DNA from: Halobacillus shinanisalinarum
GTDB lineage: Bacteria; Bacillota; Bacilli; Bacillales; Halobacillaceae
Direction: 5' to 3'
DNA length: 64,000 nucleotides
Assembly (NCBI RefSeq): GCF_022919835.1
Contig: NZ_CP095074.1
Span: forward strand, 62,001 to 126,000
Positions 25,258 to 34,179 of the stretch are shown here, in pieces. The position numbers and the translations under genes were made by a program. The notes under the pieces are model-generated. The model was not told where the DNA came from. It did not search any database and saw only the letters and a program-made list of their open reading frames with translations. Positions within the stretch are counted from its first letter, which is position 1. Each line of letters starts with the position of its first letter.

Positions 25258-25358
25258 AGAGGATGTTCAAAAAGTCATCAAATGATCCACGGCGAGTTTC
25301 TTCGGTCCTCACGTAGGGAAAGGCATACGCTGTGGTTCTCAAAACTGAACACACACTA
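25258..25358 (+). repeat. Intergenic modular repeat, copy B
   Basis: About 101 bp: left end GGATGTTCAAAAAGTCATCA, then AATGATC and ACGGCGA, a middle of about 50 bp, and right end TTCTCAAAACTGAACACACACTA (last 20 shared in part with copies C and D). Lies between the AbrB-family gene start and the msrAB terminator. Confidence 0.75.
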
Positions 25359-25387
25359 GACAATAAGAAATATGTAAATTTAATATA

Positions 25388-25424
25388 GACAACCGCCTTC
25401 TACCCTCTGGAGACGGTTATCTAT
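25388..25424 (-). terminator. Probable terminator of msrAB
   Basis: GATAACCGTCTCC pairs imperfectly with GAAGGCGGTTGTC on the minus strand, followed by TATATTAAATTT; 24 bases after the msrAB stop. Confidence 0.5.
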
Positions 25425-25447
25425 CGAACAACTTTATCTGAGTTTCA

Positions 25448-26407
25448 TCATTTAAATAAGTGAGTCAAATACCCATAGCCTTCCTGATTCATATCCTCTA
25501 CTGGAATAAACTTCATGGCAGCGGAATTGATGCAATAGCGTAAACCGCCCTTTGCAGTTGGACCATCCTCAAACACATGTCCCAAATGGGAATCAGCCCG
25601 ATCGCTACGAACCTCTGTCCGGATCATGCCGTGGGTCTGGTCCACATGTTCGTTCACTTGTTGTTTCTCAATCGGTTTCGTAAAGCTTGGCCATCCACAA
25701 CCGGCATCATACTTATCCTTTGAACTAAATAAAGGTTCTCCAGATACAATATCAACATAGATCCCTTCACCCTCGTGATCGTTGTATTCATTCTGAAAAG
25801 GACGTTCGGTTTCATTTTCCTGTGTGACCTTATACTGAATATCTGTCAGCCGTGACTTTAGTTCATGTTGATCTTTTTTGTAATTCCAATGATCTTTAAT
25901 AAAATCGGCACGACCCGAACCTTTTTTATAGCGCTTATAATGGTAAGCATTCTTCTTATGATATTCTTGATGCTTGTCCTCTGCCTGGTAGAAGGTATCT
26001 GCTGGTAAAATCTCAGTTACAATTGAACTCTTAAATTTGCCTGATGCTTGCAATTTCTCCTTGCTTGCCTCGGCAATCTGTTTTTGTTCGTCTGTATGGT
26101 AATAAATGGCTGTTGTATAAGAGTGGCCGCGATCGGCAAACTGACCACGATCATCCGTTGGGTCTATTTGCTGCCAAAAGATTTCAACTAGCCTTTCGTA
26201 AGGAAAAATCTCGGGGTTATACAAGATTTGCACTGCCTCGCGGTGACCGGTAGATTCAGTGATCACACTCATATACGTTGGATTTTCAGTATGCCCGCCT
26301 GTATAGCCTGAAGTGACAGATTCAATGCCTGGTCTTTCCTCAAATGGTTCAACCATGCACCAGAAGCATCCGCCAGCAAAGGTCGCTTTTTGTAATTGTT
26401 GATTCAT
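25448..26407 (-). CDS. msrAB: Bifunctional methionine sulfoxide reductase MsrA-MsrB
   Basis: A 319-residue fusion. The MsrA domain (residues 1-160) has the catalytic [12 protein letters not shown] near residue 13 and reduces methionine-S-sulfoxide; the MsrB domain (about 175-315) has [20 protein letters not shown], the [14 protein letters not shown] segment, and the catalytic [11 protein letters not shown] near the end, and reduces the R-epimer. CGWP holds one of the Zn-site or recycling cysteines, but other CxxC zinc ligands are not seen. It repairs oxidised proteins using thioredoxin. ATG 26407 has GGAGG 6 bases upstream (ATG 26410 also possible). Confidence 0.93.
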   Translation of the reverse strand: MNQQLQKATFAGGCFWCMVEPFEERPGIESVTSGYTGGHTENPTYMSVITESTGHREAVQILYNPEIFPYERLVEIFWQQIDPTDDRGQFADRGHSYTTAIYYHTDEQKQIAEASKEKLQASGKFKSSIVTEILPADTFYQAEDKHQEYHKKNAYHYKRYKKGSGRADFIKDHWNYKKDQHELKSRLTDIQYKVTQENETERPFQNEYNDHEGEGIYVDIVSGEPLFSSKDKYDAGCGWPSFTKPIEKQQVNEHVDQTHGMIRTEVRSDRADSHLGHVFEDGPTAKGGLRYCINSAAMKFIPVEDMNQEGYGYLTHLFK

Positions 26408-26473
26408 CATAAACCTCCTCGATAGAAAAACATTGGTTCTCTTTTATTCTTTCTAATTTTATAAAAAAAATCA

Positions 26474-26514
26474 AGAAACCTGCCCGGCCTAAATATATAA
26501 CTTAGGCTGGGAAG
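26474..26514 (-). terminator. Terminator overlapping the end of the yqfQ-like gene
   Basis: Minus strand ACTTCCCAGCCTAA pairs with TTAGGCCGGGCAGGT with small mismatches, followed by TTCTTGATTTTTTT; the stem includes the stop codon region. Confidence 0.6.
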
Positions 26515-26980
26515 TTCCTTGCTGTTTTTTTTGAACTTCAGGTTCATGGTTTGAACTTACAGCTTCACTTACACTCTCGGATGATTGGTCATCGTTATCA
26601 TTTTCTTCTTCCGTTTCTTCATCTGATTCGTTCATTAACTTCATCATATTGATCATCGCCGGAATATTTTTGACCATTGGCCCGTATTGTTGAACCATTG
26701 GAGCAGCAGATTGCACTGCCTTCAAAGCCCCTTGAAGGTTCCCTAACCAATTTGCTCCACCGCTAGCAGCCGTCTGTGCTGCAGAAGTGGGAGGAAACGC
26801 GCTAGTAAAAGGACTAGCACCAAATGATGATGGACCACCAAAGGATCTTGCACCTGCACCACCGCCACGGTTTAAGAAAGGGGCTAAGAACTTCCTCATT
26901 CCTTGCGGCTGTTGATATCCTGGATACATTCCTCTTCCCATTCCCATCGGACCATATGGTGGTTGATTTCTATAAAACAT
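26489..26980 (-). CDS. yqfQ: VrrA/YqfQ-like protein
   Basis: A 163-residue low-complexity protein. The N-terminus is Pro/Gly/Met/Tyr-rich (FYRNQPPYGPMGMGRGMYPG), followed by Gly/Ala/Ser stretches; the middle carries the diagnostic segment MVQQYGPMVKNIPAMINMMK, and the C-terminus is an acidic Glu/Asp/Asn run then a basic tail. This matches the YqfQ family of spore formers, which are spore-coat-associated or of unknown role. ATG 26980 with GGAGGAG upstream; an earlier in-frame start has no ribosome site. Monocistronic. Confidence 0.75.
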   Translation of the reverse strand: MFYRNQPPYGPMGMGRGMYPGYQQPQGMRKFLAPFLNRGGGAGARSFGGPSSFGASPFTSAFPPTSAAQTAASGGANWLGNLQGALKAVQSAAPMVQQYGPMVKNIPAMINMMKLMNESDEETEEENDNDDQSSESVSEAVSSNHEPEVQKKQQGTSQPKLYI

Positions 26981-27044
26981 ACTGGACTCCTCCGTCACTT
27001 GTTTTAACATAGCCTATGCGGGGGATATGATACTGAGTGGGCTA

Positions 27045-27731
27045 TTATAATTGACGTGTTGAGTCCGGAAGAGCCCAATCAATAGGTGTTTCGCCGATTG
27101 ATTCAAGAAAGGAGTTCGCTTTAGAAAACGGACGGCTTCCAAAAAAGCCACGGTGGGCAGATAAAGGACTAGGGTGCACCGATTGGATCACCTCGTGCTT
27201 GTCTCGGTCGACAGATGCCGCCTTCTGTTTGGCTTGATTGCCCCATAAAATAAAAACGACCGGCTTTTCTCGTTCATTTAGTGCTTCAATCACACGATCA
27301 GTAAACGTCTCCCACCCCATTCCTTTATGAGAATGAGCCTGATGTGCTCTGACTGTTAAGACATTATTCAGAAGCAAGACTCCTTGCCGAGCCCAAGATA
27401 ATAAATTTCCGTGATTGGGTGGTGATATAGCTAAGTCATTCTCTAACTCTTTATAAATATTACGCAGGGATGGCGGAACGGCTACACCTTGTTTCACAGA
27501 GAAACTAAACCCATGAGCCTGATTTTCACCATGGTAGGGATCCTGGCCGATAATTACAACCTTTGTATCTTGGTAAGGAGTTTCATGAAAGGCTGCATAA
27601 ATATCATTCATGTGAGGAAACACCCTATTCGATTGATATTCTTGTTTTAACCTTTCCCTTAATTGTAAGTAATAAGGTTTATTTAACTCATCACCAAGGA
27701 TTGCTTCCCAGTCATTTTGAAAAATTCTCAT
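27045..27731 (-). CDS. ung: Uracil-DNA glycosylase
   Basis: A 228-residue family 1 UDG that removes uracil from DNA to start base-excision repair. The catalytic water-activating loop GQDPYHGENQAHGFSFSV (Asp near residue 64), the Pro-rich loop AVPPSLRNIYKEL, uracil-binding LLLNNVLTVR and the Leu-intercalation loop HPSPLSAHRGFFG are all present. ATG 27731 lies 6 bases after GGAG; the ATG two codons earlier abuts it. Repeat copy C lies just upstream. Confidence 0.95.
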   Translation of the reverse strand: MRIFQNDWEAILGDELNKPYYLQLRERLKQEYQSNRVFPHMNDIYAAFHETPYQDTKVVIIGQDPYHGENQAHGFSFSVKQGVAVPPSLRNIYKELENDLAISPPNHGNLLSWARQGVLLLNNVLTVRAHQAHSHKGMGWETFTDRVIEALNEREKPVVFILWGNQAKQKAASVDRDKHEVIQSVHPSPLSAHRGFFGSRPFSKANSFLESIGETPIDWALPDSTRQL

Positions 27732-27745
27732 CCCCATCTCCTTTC

Positions 27746-27808
27746 TAGTGTGTGTTCAAAAACGAAGACATTCGCCGTTGATCATTTGATGACTTTTTGA
27801 ACATCCTA
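27746..27808 (-). repeat. Intergenic modular repeat, copy C
   Basis: 63 bp. On the minus strand the left end is AGGATGTTCAAAAAGTCATC and the right end TTTTTGAACACACACTA, with AATGATCAACGGCGAA between. TGTTCAAAAA and TTTTTGAACA are terminal inverted repeats. This compact copy best shows the basic unit. Between ung and the DUF2584 gene. Confidence 0.8.
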
Positions 27809-27885
27809 CATTATTTCCACTGTAGTTCCCCTATTATTTCCCGGGCAAGCGCAGGAAGTGACAAAAGTGCGTATTACAAGGGATT

Positions 27886-28134
27886 CTAGTTGACAGAATA
27901 AAGTGAAATTAATCGATATTTGCAAATGGTTGTATTGTCTTTTAACACAATTTCCTCAATCATTCCTGTTCCGATTTGATCAGATTTTCTAGTTCTCCGT
28001 ACGTCAACCTTTTCGTTCATTGGAAATAACTTATATCCATCAAAAACAATTTGGAATAAATTATCATTTGAATGAACCCTTTCCTCATGTCCTTCTGTAA
28101 TTAACGACCATTCCATTGATAAAGGTGTAGACAT
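27886..28134 (-). CDS. DUF2584 family protein
   Basis: An 82-residue soluble protein resembling the DUF2584 family of Bacillales (recalled from PLSMEWSLITEGHEERV, GYKLFPMNEKVDVRR and the end KYRLISLYSVN). Predicted all-beta; function unknown. ATG 28134 is preceded by GGGGAGGG about 11 bases upstream; an earlier in-frame start (28161) lacks a ribosome site. Follows sbcC downstream? No: sbcC lies upstream in coordinate beyond and ends 55 bases from this gene's start on the same strand, so they may share a transcript. Confidence 0.75.
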   Translation of the reverse strand: MSTPLSMEWSLITEGHEERVHSNDNLFQIVFDGYKLFPMNEKVDVRRTRKSDQIGTGMIEEIVLKDNTTICKYRLISLYSVN

Positions 28135-28215
28135 AAAAATGTACCCTCCCCTATTCTTCATTTATTCATAGTCTAGCTTGAAGCAGCAGACCTGTCACGT
28201 AACTTGAGAACTTTT

Positions 28216-31200
28216 TTATTGAAAATTGAACTGCACCGTTGAACCTTCTACACCTGTGTGAATATGAAGCTTAGCAGGAATTTCTTCTTTCAATTGCGAT
28301 ACATGGGAAATAATGCCGAGTATCCGGTTTCCATCTTGTAATCCTCTTAGGCAGTTGATGGCTTGTTCAAGGGACAGTTCATCTAGCGTGCCGAAACCTT
28401 CATCAATAAACAGTGTATCGAGCTGGACCCCGCCGGCATGCGATTGGACAACATCGGCCATCCCTAATGCCAAACTTAAACTGGCCTTAAACCCTTCCCC
28501 ACCTGATAACGTTTTGACAGATCGCTGCTGGCCTGTATGATGGTCGATCACTTCTAAATCTAACCCGCTTTGGGCCCCTTTTTTAGCGACTGCATCACTC
28601 CTTATCAACTGATAACGATGGTCACTCATTTGATCTAAACGTACATTCGCCTGTATTAGAATTTCGTCTAAATACGATGCAAGTACATAACGCTCCAAGG
28701 AAAGCCTTAGGTGGTTATTCCCTTTAGCAAGATTCGCAAGTTCAGCTAGATCATAATATTGTTTTGCTTTATCACGTTGACCCTCAAGCAACCCTTGCAT
28801 ATTCTCGTGCAGATTCTTATTTTGTTTGTAGCTGATTTCCATTTCATTCAAGGTTTGTTGACTTGTTTGCACGTGTTGTTTTTTATACTGCCATGTTTGG
28901 TAAAGCTCATCAAGCTTTGGCCTTTCCTGGTCGGAAAGACGGCTGGCCACTTCCTTCATTCTCTGCTCAACAATGGCTACTCGTTGATGATAGTGATTGA
29001 GTTTCTGATCGAGAGAATCGACTTCTTCCTTAGGCAGTAGTGCGTTTTTATAGTCGTCAACGGATTGAAAATGAAATTGGTCGAGCGTTTGATTAAATTG
29101 TTGTTGTTTGTCGGTTAGTAAGTTTTGCGCTTTTTGCACAAATTGTTCGACCTGTTTTTCTTCAGTAACTGATTCTTGCAGCATTTGTTCAATTTTTTGG
29201 TAATTCCTATGAATCGCTTCCCATTCTTCCAAAGCTTCCTTGTATTGCTTTTCGCTTTTCGTAACAAGCAGATCCATTTCGTTTCGATCCACCGTATCAA
29301 ACGTATAGGTCTGCTTCATTTGGTCCCGTTGTGATGAGCAGCCAACTCGCTCCTGCAGTAAGGTATTGTACTGTTTATTGTGTTCCTCTTCTTCTTTCAT
29401 CACATGGTTGACTTGTTCCTCAAGGGAAGCAAGCTGTTTTGCAGCCTCTTGTATAGATACAAGTCGCTGATCAAGCTCAGTTAATTTTTGTTCATGGTTC
29501 TGCAGCTGTTCAGTTATATGAGCATACACTTTGTCGATTGCTTGGTTCGACTGCGCTTCCATTTGTTGCTCAAAAGGTTTGAAAAGGGTCTCAACCAGTT
29601 GCTTTTGTGATTCTCCCTCTGCCTTTATGGTCAATAGCTGTTCTTGTTTTTCTTGAAAGGTCTGATCTGCTGATTCGTAGGCCTTTTTAAGTTGATCGAT
29701 AGCTTCAGCACTTTGTACACCTGGTGGCTTCGTCGCTAAGGATGGATGCTTATGAGCCCCACATACAGGACAGGCCTCTTCCTCATGTAATCCAACGGCT
29801 AAATGGTAAGCATGGTGTTGCTTTAATTCATCAACTGCTGTATCGTAATTGTCTTTTGCAAGCCTTCGCTCTTCTTTTGTTTCGTTAAAGGAGCTGGCTA
29901 GTGTCGCGTAACGAGACCGCAAGTTGTGCAGCTTAATCCATTCATTTTTTAGAGTGACTATATCCTTCTTCTGGCGTTTAAGATCATCCACTTTCTCTTT
30001 ATGAAAGTATTTGTCAGCTGTCACTTCTCTTTCACTAGCAGACTTCTTTGTCAGCTCCTGCTTTTGTGTTGCTAATTTTTCCTTCTGGCCTTTGATTTCA
30101 TCAAGTTTGTTTTTCTCTTGAGCCACCCGTTTATCGTATTTATCCACTTCATCTTCTAAACAGATAAGTTCATCTAGTTTTTCCCTCATCTCTTGTTTCC
30201 GTTTCCATTGTTCCTTCAACTGTTCTCGGTATGATTCGTTCTCCGCCTCCTGTTGGTAACTGGCAGCGGTTTCTTTAAAACTTTGTTGTATTTGAACCTT
30301 TATTTTCTCTTTTTCCTGCTGATCTTCGCTAAGTTTTTTTAATTCAGATTGACGATCCTTGAGCTGTCGTTCATAAGGGAGAACTTGAAGTGCTTGTTTA
30401 GCAGCTGTCACTTTTTGCGCCAAAGCTTGGAAAGACTGTTTTTGGCTGATCAGCTCGCTGTTCTCTTTTTGTAATATTTCTTGTTCTTTAAATAATTCCT
30501 CCATGGCTTTCGCCTCATGGTACTGTTCCTGGACTTGATCAGTTTGCTTCACTAAGGCCTGTACTTGTACTGACTGCTCTTCCTTTTCCTGTTGCTGTGT
30601 GGTCAGTCGGGTGTGTAAACGCTCAAGGATATAATCCGGATCTTCACTTTTCGAGTCAACCGCGTCTTCTTCTCCCCAATCGATACGGTTTACAACCTGA
30701 TCAATTTCCCATTGAAACTGTTCAATTTCTTTTTCTAGCGACTTTGACGAATCCTTGAAATAATCGGTTAACTGAGCAAAAAAGTGAGTCCTGAAGATAC
30801 GTTGTAAGATCTCTTCCCGTTCCTTACTATTTTCAGAGATCAACTTTCTAAATTCTCCTTGAGGAATCATGATCATCTTGCGAAATTGCTCATAATCTAA
30901 ACTGAGCAGCTGCTCTATGTTGTCATTGACCTCTTTAACTTTCGAAGCAAGCAATTGTTCGTTACCATCAGGAAGCTCCATAAAGAGTTCAGCTCTGGTT
31001 GGTTCATCTTTAAAGCCTTCCCCTCGCTCTTTTTTCCTTACTTGTTTCGGCATCCGAACAACCCTGTATTCTTTTCCACGCAGACGAAAATGGAAATGAA
31101 CATAAGTTGTTTCATTTGGTTCGGAAAAGTGACTCCGCAATGTATCCTGATCCCGATCTGTTCCACTAGCCCTGCCATAGAGAGCAAAACAGATGGCATC

Positions 31201-31335
31201 AAAGATCGTCGTCTTCCCTGCCCCAGTAGGTCCCGTAATCAAAAAAATAGATTCTTCCCCAAGCTCGGTGAAATCGATGACTTGTTTTTTCTTATAGGGA
31301 CCAAACGCGTTCATTGTAAGCGTTAATGCTTTCAT
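28216..31335 (-). CDS. sbcC: Exonuclease subunit SbcC (Rad50-like ATPase)
   Basis: A 1039-residue SMC-like ATPase that works with SbcD to cleave DNA hairpins and process ends. The N-terminal lobe has Walker A GPTGAGKTTIFDAICFAL near residue 34 and the Q-loop IMIPQGEFRKLI; a long coiled coil follows, with the zinc hook CPVCGAH near residue 520; the C-terminal lobe has signature LSGGEGFKASLSLALG near 940 and Walker B LFIDEGFGTLDE. Length is normal. ATG 31335 follows AAGGGGA; the gene starts 2 bases after the sbcD stop, so they form an operon in the standard order sbcD-sbcC. Confidence 0.95.
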   Translation of the reverse strand: MKALTLTMNAFGPYKKKQVIDFTELGEESIFLITGPTGAGKTTIFDAICFALYGRASGTDRDQDTLRSHFSEPNETTYVHFHFRLRGKEYRVVRMPKQVRKKERGEGFKDEPTRAELFMELPDGNEQLLASKVKEVNDNIEQLLSLDYEQFRKMIMIPQGEFRKLISENSKEREEILQRIFRTHFFAQLTDYFKDSSKSLEKEIEQFQWEIDQVVNRIDWGEEDAVDSKSEDPDYILERLHTRLTTQQQEKEEQSVQVQALVKQTDQVQEQYHEAKAMEELFKEQEILQKENSELISQKQSFQALAQKVTAAKQALQVLPYERQLKDRQSELKKLSEDQQEKEKIKVQIQQSFKETAASYQQEAENESYREQLKEQWKRKQEMREKLDELICLEDEVDKYDKRVAQEKNKLDEIKGQKEKLATQKQELTKKSASEREVTADKYFHKEKVDDLKRQKKDIVTLKNEWIKLHNLRSRYATLASSFNETKEERRLAKDNYDTAVDELKQHHAYHLAVGLHEEEACPVCGAHKHPSLATKPPGVQSAEAIDQLKKAYESADQTFQEKQEQLLTIKAEGESQKQLVETLFKPFEQQMEAQSNQAIDKVYAHITEQLQNHEQKLTELDQRLVSIQEAAKQLASLEEQVNHVMKEEEEHNKQYNTLLQERVGCSSQRDQMKQTYTFDTVDRNEMDLLVTKSEKQYKEALEEWEAIHRNYQKIEQMLQESVTEEKQVEQFVQKAQNLLTDKQQQFNQTLDQFHFQSVDDYKNALLPKEEVDSLDQKLNHYHQRVAIVEQRMKEVASRLSDQERPKLDELYQTWQYKKQHVQTSQQTLNEMEISYKQNKNLHENMQGLLEGQRDKAKQYYDLAELANLAKGNNHLRLSLERYVLASYLDEILIQANVRLDQMSDHRYQLIRSDAVAKKGAQSGLDLEVIDHHTGQQRSVKTLSGGEGFKASLSLALGMADVVQSHAGGVQLDTLFIDEGFGTLDELSLEQAINCLRGLQDGNRILGIISHVSQLKEEIPAKLHIHTGVEGSTVQFNFQ

Positions 31336-31337
31336 CG

Positions 31338-32492
31338 TTACTGTCCCCTTTCTTTCTGTTTCAACGTTTCAATTGCTTCTCTGACTAGTTTTGTCCGATG
31401 CTCAGACATAGAGTTATCCTTAATATCTTGATAAAAAGATGCAAATAGAGTGTCAGGGGATAACTGCTGACGTTCTTTCATTTTACTAACATCTTCAAGT
31501 TTCGATGGGTTAGCTGAAGTCACACGTTCAAGATGTAATATATTAGGGTACACCTTTCTTAGTTTTCCCATCGGGTCTATCAGCTGCCCATCATCTAGTA
31601 AACGAACATGGAGATAGCTTTCGTGATTGTCTGCTGCCTTTCCCTGTAATAATTCATCAAAATAGCCTTCGATTCGCTCGAAATCACGCGTAGGGTGTAA
31701 AGGGACTTTATCTATTTCCGTATCCCCTTTTTCATCGACATCAACAATGGTGACAGATTTGTTATGATTCACTTCTGAAAAAGAGTATTTCAGAATAGAC
31801 CCACTATAACGAATGTTTTCTTTACCTACTTTTTGGGACTGATGCAAGTGGCCTAAGGCAACATACGTGAACGCTTCAAAAAGATTCGCATCTATATAGG
31901 GGCTGCCTCCAATCATCGACAATCGCTCTTCAGATTCAGATTCCATCCCCCCTGCTAAAAAGGCATGGCCAATCCAAACATGACGCTCCTTCATATTATA
32001 TTTTTCTTTAATGTGAGCAATAAGCTTTGCTGCTGCCTGTTGGTGGGAACGTACCTCATGATCATCAAACATATAGGCAACTTCTGCCGGTTCAACATAC
32101 GGGATCAAGTGAAAATGAATCGGTCCGTAGTAATCATGGATGGTCACAGCTTGATAATCTTTCGAGAGTTTTGTATCAAGATAAAGCTCTTGCTTTCTAA
32201 ATAACTGCGATCCAAATTCCAGTCTATCTGGACTATCATGATTACCTGAAATGGCCAGCACCGGAATATTAAAATCATTAATAAGTGTAGTGAACGTATC
32301 ATTCAACAATTCGACAGCCTGCTTAGGAGGAATAGCACGATCATATAAATCGCCCGCAATAATGATGACATCCGGCTGTTGTTGTTCAACGATAGTTAGG
32401 AATTGTTCAAGAATATACTCCTGATCTTCAGTCATATATACATTATTGACGATTTTACCTAAATGCCAATCTGCTGTATGTAAGATTTTCAC
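31338..32492 (-). CDS. sbcD: Exonuclease subunit SbcD (Mre11-like nuclease)
   Basis: A 384-residue metallophosphoesterase nuclease, partner of SbcC. Manganese-binding motifs are present: HTADWHLGK at residue 5, AGDLYDRAIPP near 47, SGNHDSPDRLEF near 85 and WIGHAF, ALGHLHQSQ later. GTG start at 32492 with TAGGGG 5 bases upstream. First gene of the sbcDC operon. Confidence 0.95.
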   Translation of the reverse strand: MKILHTADWHLGKIVNNVYMTEDQEYILEQFLTIVEQQQPDVIIIAGDLYDRAIPPKQAVELLNDTFTTLINDFNIPVLAISGNHDSPDRLEFGSQLFRKQELYLDTKLSKDYQAVTIHDYYGPIHFHLIPYVEPAEVAYMFDDHEVRSHQQAAAKLIAHIKEKYNMKERHVWIGHAFLAGGMESESEERLSMIGGSPYIDANLFEAFTYVALGHLHQSQKVGKENIRYSGSILKYSFSEVNHNKSVTIVDVDEKGDTEIDKVPLHPTRDFERIEGYFDELLQGKAADNHESYLHVRLLDDGQLIDPMGKLRKVYPNILHLERVTSANPSKLEDVSKMKERQQLSPDTLFASFYQDIKDNSMSEHRTKLVREAIETLKQKERGQ

Positions 32493-32570
32493 GGGAAACC
32501 CCTACTTTCTAAAATAGGTTGATAGATTATATACTATTATTATACTAGATGATGAAAAGCTTGAAAAAAT

Positions 32571-32600
32571 AAAAGATACCCCATGAGTGAGATATCTTTT
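32571..32600 (-). terminator. Terminator of yozE
   Basis: AAAAGATA/TATCTTTT, 8-bp stem with a 14-nt loop on the minus strand, followed by ATTTTTTC. Confidence 0.7.
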
Positions 32601-32606
32601 AGAAAA

Positions 32607-32828
32607 TTAATCGCCTTCTTCTATCTGATAAGCATCATATAAGCGGTCAAATACCGCTAACGCATTTGTAAAGGGGATATTCCATTCCAGATAGCTGCTT
32701 AATTCATGATAAGCGGTAGCTTGCTTAGGAAAGCTGTGATCCTCAAACATCCAGTCGGCCAGCTGTTTTTCATCATCAGCCTGTTTATTACCCCGATAAC
32801 GCATCATATAATGATAAAATGATCTCAT
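32607..32828 (-). CDS. yozE: YozE-like UPF0346 protein
   Basis: A 73-residue helical protein of the YozE (SAM-like) family: RSFYHYMMRYRG at the N-terminus, ADWMFEDHSFPKQATAYHEL in the middle, and a C-terminal NALAVFDRLYDAY helix. Structure known as a small helical bundle; function unknown. GAGGAG lies 9 bases before the ATG. Copy D of the repeat lies directly upstream. Confidence 0.9.
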   Translation of the reverse strand: MRSFYHYMMRYRGNKQADDEKQLADWMFEDHSFPKQATAYHELSSYLEWNIPFTNALAVFDRLYDAYQIEEGD

Positions 32829-32904
32829 ATCCCTCTCTCCTCTTTAATTATTCCTTTGATTATGTTTTATCACGTTCGTCCTATTTAAGCAAAACATTAC
32901 CTGT

Positions 32905-33088
32905 TAGTGTGTGTTCAAAAAGTTGAAGAATGAGAACGTCGACAAAGATCGTCACATCCTGTGACAAGTCGACATGAGCACGTTCCTTGTGCGTCGAAAG
33001 AAGTTCGAGGCGCGAAAGTTTTGAGGACCGGAAAAACCGAGCAACGAAGAAATTCGCTGTTTATCATTTGGTGACTGAACACTCTCTG
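32905..33088 (-). repeat. Intergenic modular repeat, copy D (long form)
   Basis: About 184 bp. On the minus strand the left end is GTGTTCAGTCACCAAATGAT then ACAGCGAATTTCTTCG, and the right end TTTTTGAACACACACTA. The middle of about 110 bp contains nested inverted repeats: GTCACA-TCC-TGTGAC (32951-32965) inside GTCGAC (32938-32943 and 32968-32973) and GAACG/CGTTC. It lies between yozE and the tatC terminator. Confidence 0.75.
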
Positions 33089-33096
33089 TTAAAAAA

Positions 33097-33119
33097 GAAC
33101 TCTCTATAACAGAGAGTTC
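33097..33119 (-). terminator. Terminator of tatC
   Basis: GAACTCTCT-GTTAT-AGAGAGTTC, perfect 9-bp stem, followed by TTTTTT on the minus strand; it starts 12 bases after the tatC stop. Confidence 0.88.
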
Positions 33120-33130
33120 CCATCTTTGTA

Positions 33131-33880
33131 TTATTCATCCATAAACTCCTGGTGAGCCTTAAGCTTTCTACGGTAAACAACTCTAGATAAAATTATACTC
33201 ACTTCATACAAAATAATTAGCGGAATAGCAACGACAAGTTGCAATACAAAGTCAGGCGGAGAAATCATCGTTCCAATAATAATCAGAACAAAATAAGCAT
33301 ACTTTCTAACTTTAACGAGCCATTCCGGATTGACTATCCCTAAGCTTGTAAGAAACATTACAATAATAGGAATTTCAAAAAGAAGGGCAAATGGAATGGT
33401 TACACGAAAAACGAATTTAAAATAGCGTTCGACTGTAAATAGCTCATTAAACATCCCATCATTTAACGATAACAGAAACGGCAGGATAAGCTGTACAAAT
33501 ACTGTATAGCCAAAGCTTAATCCGGCTACGAAAAGTAAAAAAACAGCAGGTATGTAAGCTAAAGAAACTTTTCGCTCCTTAGGAGTAAGGGCAGGCTTTA
33601 CAAATAACCAGAGCTGAAGACTTAACATAGGCAGTGTGGCTACAAGTGCAACTAGGCTGGCCATCGTAAAAAAAATCCAAATAATTTCGCCAGGACTTGT
33701 CATATTAAGTTCAAATGGAATATCTTTTTCAAAAAAGCTATAAATTTCTCTAACATAAATAAACCCTAAAATAAAGAAGAGGATAAACGTCGCCAATGTC
33801 CATATAATTCGCTTTCTCAATTCACTTAAATGGTCGGTGACATTCATCTCTATGTCTTTACTATTAAATTCTTCGGACAT
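33131..33880 (-). CDS. tatC: Twin-arginine translocase subunit TatC
   Basis: A 249-residue polytopic membrane protein with six predicted membrane helices, the receptor core of the Tat system that exports folded proteins with RR signal peptides. HLSELRKRIIW at residue 17 is the conserved cytoplasmic N-terminal motif, and FKFVFRVTIPFALLFEIPII contains the conserved periplasmic-to-helix Phe-x-x-Arg-x-x-x-P-Phe pattern; the helix 5 Glu is seen in FEIPI. Normal length. ATG 33880 with GGAGG upstream. Two tatA genes precede it. Confidence 0.95.
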   Translation of the reverse strand: MSEEFNSKDIEMNVTDHLSELRKRIIWTLATFILFFILGFIYVREIYSFFEKDIPFELNMTSPGEIIWIFFTMASLVALVATLPMLSLQLWLFVKPALTPKERKVSLAYIPAVFLLFVAGLSFGYTVFVQLILPFLLSLNDGMFNELFTVERYFKFVFRVTIPFALLFEIPIIVMFLTSLGIVNPEWLVKVRKYAYFVLIIIGTMISPPDFVLQLVVAIPLIILYEVSIILSRVVYRRKLKAHQEFMDE

Positions 33881-33917
33881 CTCTTCACCTCCAGGCTGTC
33901 TATTGCCTGACACAAAT

Positions 33918-33948
33918 AAGATGTAAGGGTGTTACTCCCTTACATCTT
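33918..33948. terminator. Hairpin between the second tatA and tatC
   Basis: AAGATGTAAGGG and CCCTTACATCTT form a perfect 12-bp stem with a 7-nt loop. On the minus strand only TATTTG follows, so it is a weak terminator or processing site that could lower tatC relative to tatA. Confidence 0.55.
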
Positions 33949-33973
33949 GCTGTTTTATTTACTTTTTGAACAC

Positions 33974-34156
33974 TTACTTTTTATTATCTTTTTTTGACTC
34001 TTGGTCGTCATTCATCATGTCCCCGGTTGCTTTCTTAAACTCTTTAAGTGAGCTGCCAAAAGCCTTCCCGATTTCAGGAAGTTTTGATGGTCCAAAAATA
34101 ACTAAAGCAATAATCAAAATCAAAATAAGGCCTGGAACACCAATGTTAGATAGCAT
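33974..34156 (-). CDS. tatA: Twin-arginine translocase TatA (second copy)
   Basis: A 60-residue TatA/E protein: one N-terminal membrane helix ([19 protein letters not shown]), the [10 protein letters not shown] hinge and a charged amphipathic helix ending in Asp/Lys-rich residues. TatA multimers form the export pore with TatC. ATG 34156 is preceded by GGGAGTG; an earlier GTG lies within the ribosome site. It is 59 percent or so identical by eye to the upstream tatA copy and 23 bases from it. Confidence 0.93.
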   Translation of the reverse strand: MLSNIGVPGLILILIIALVIFGPSKLPEIGKAFGSSLKEFKKATGDMMNDDQESKKDNKK

Positions 34157-34179
34157 GGATATCACTCCCAGTATAACAA

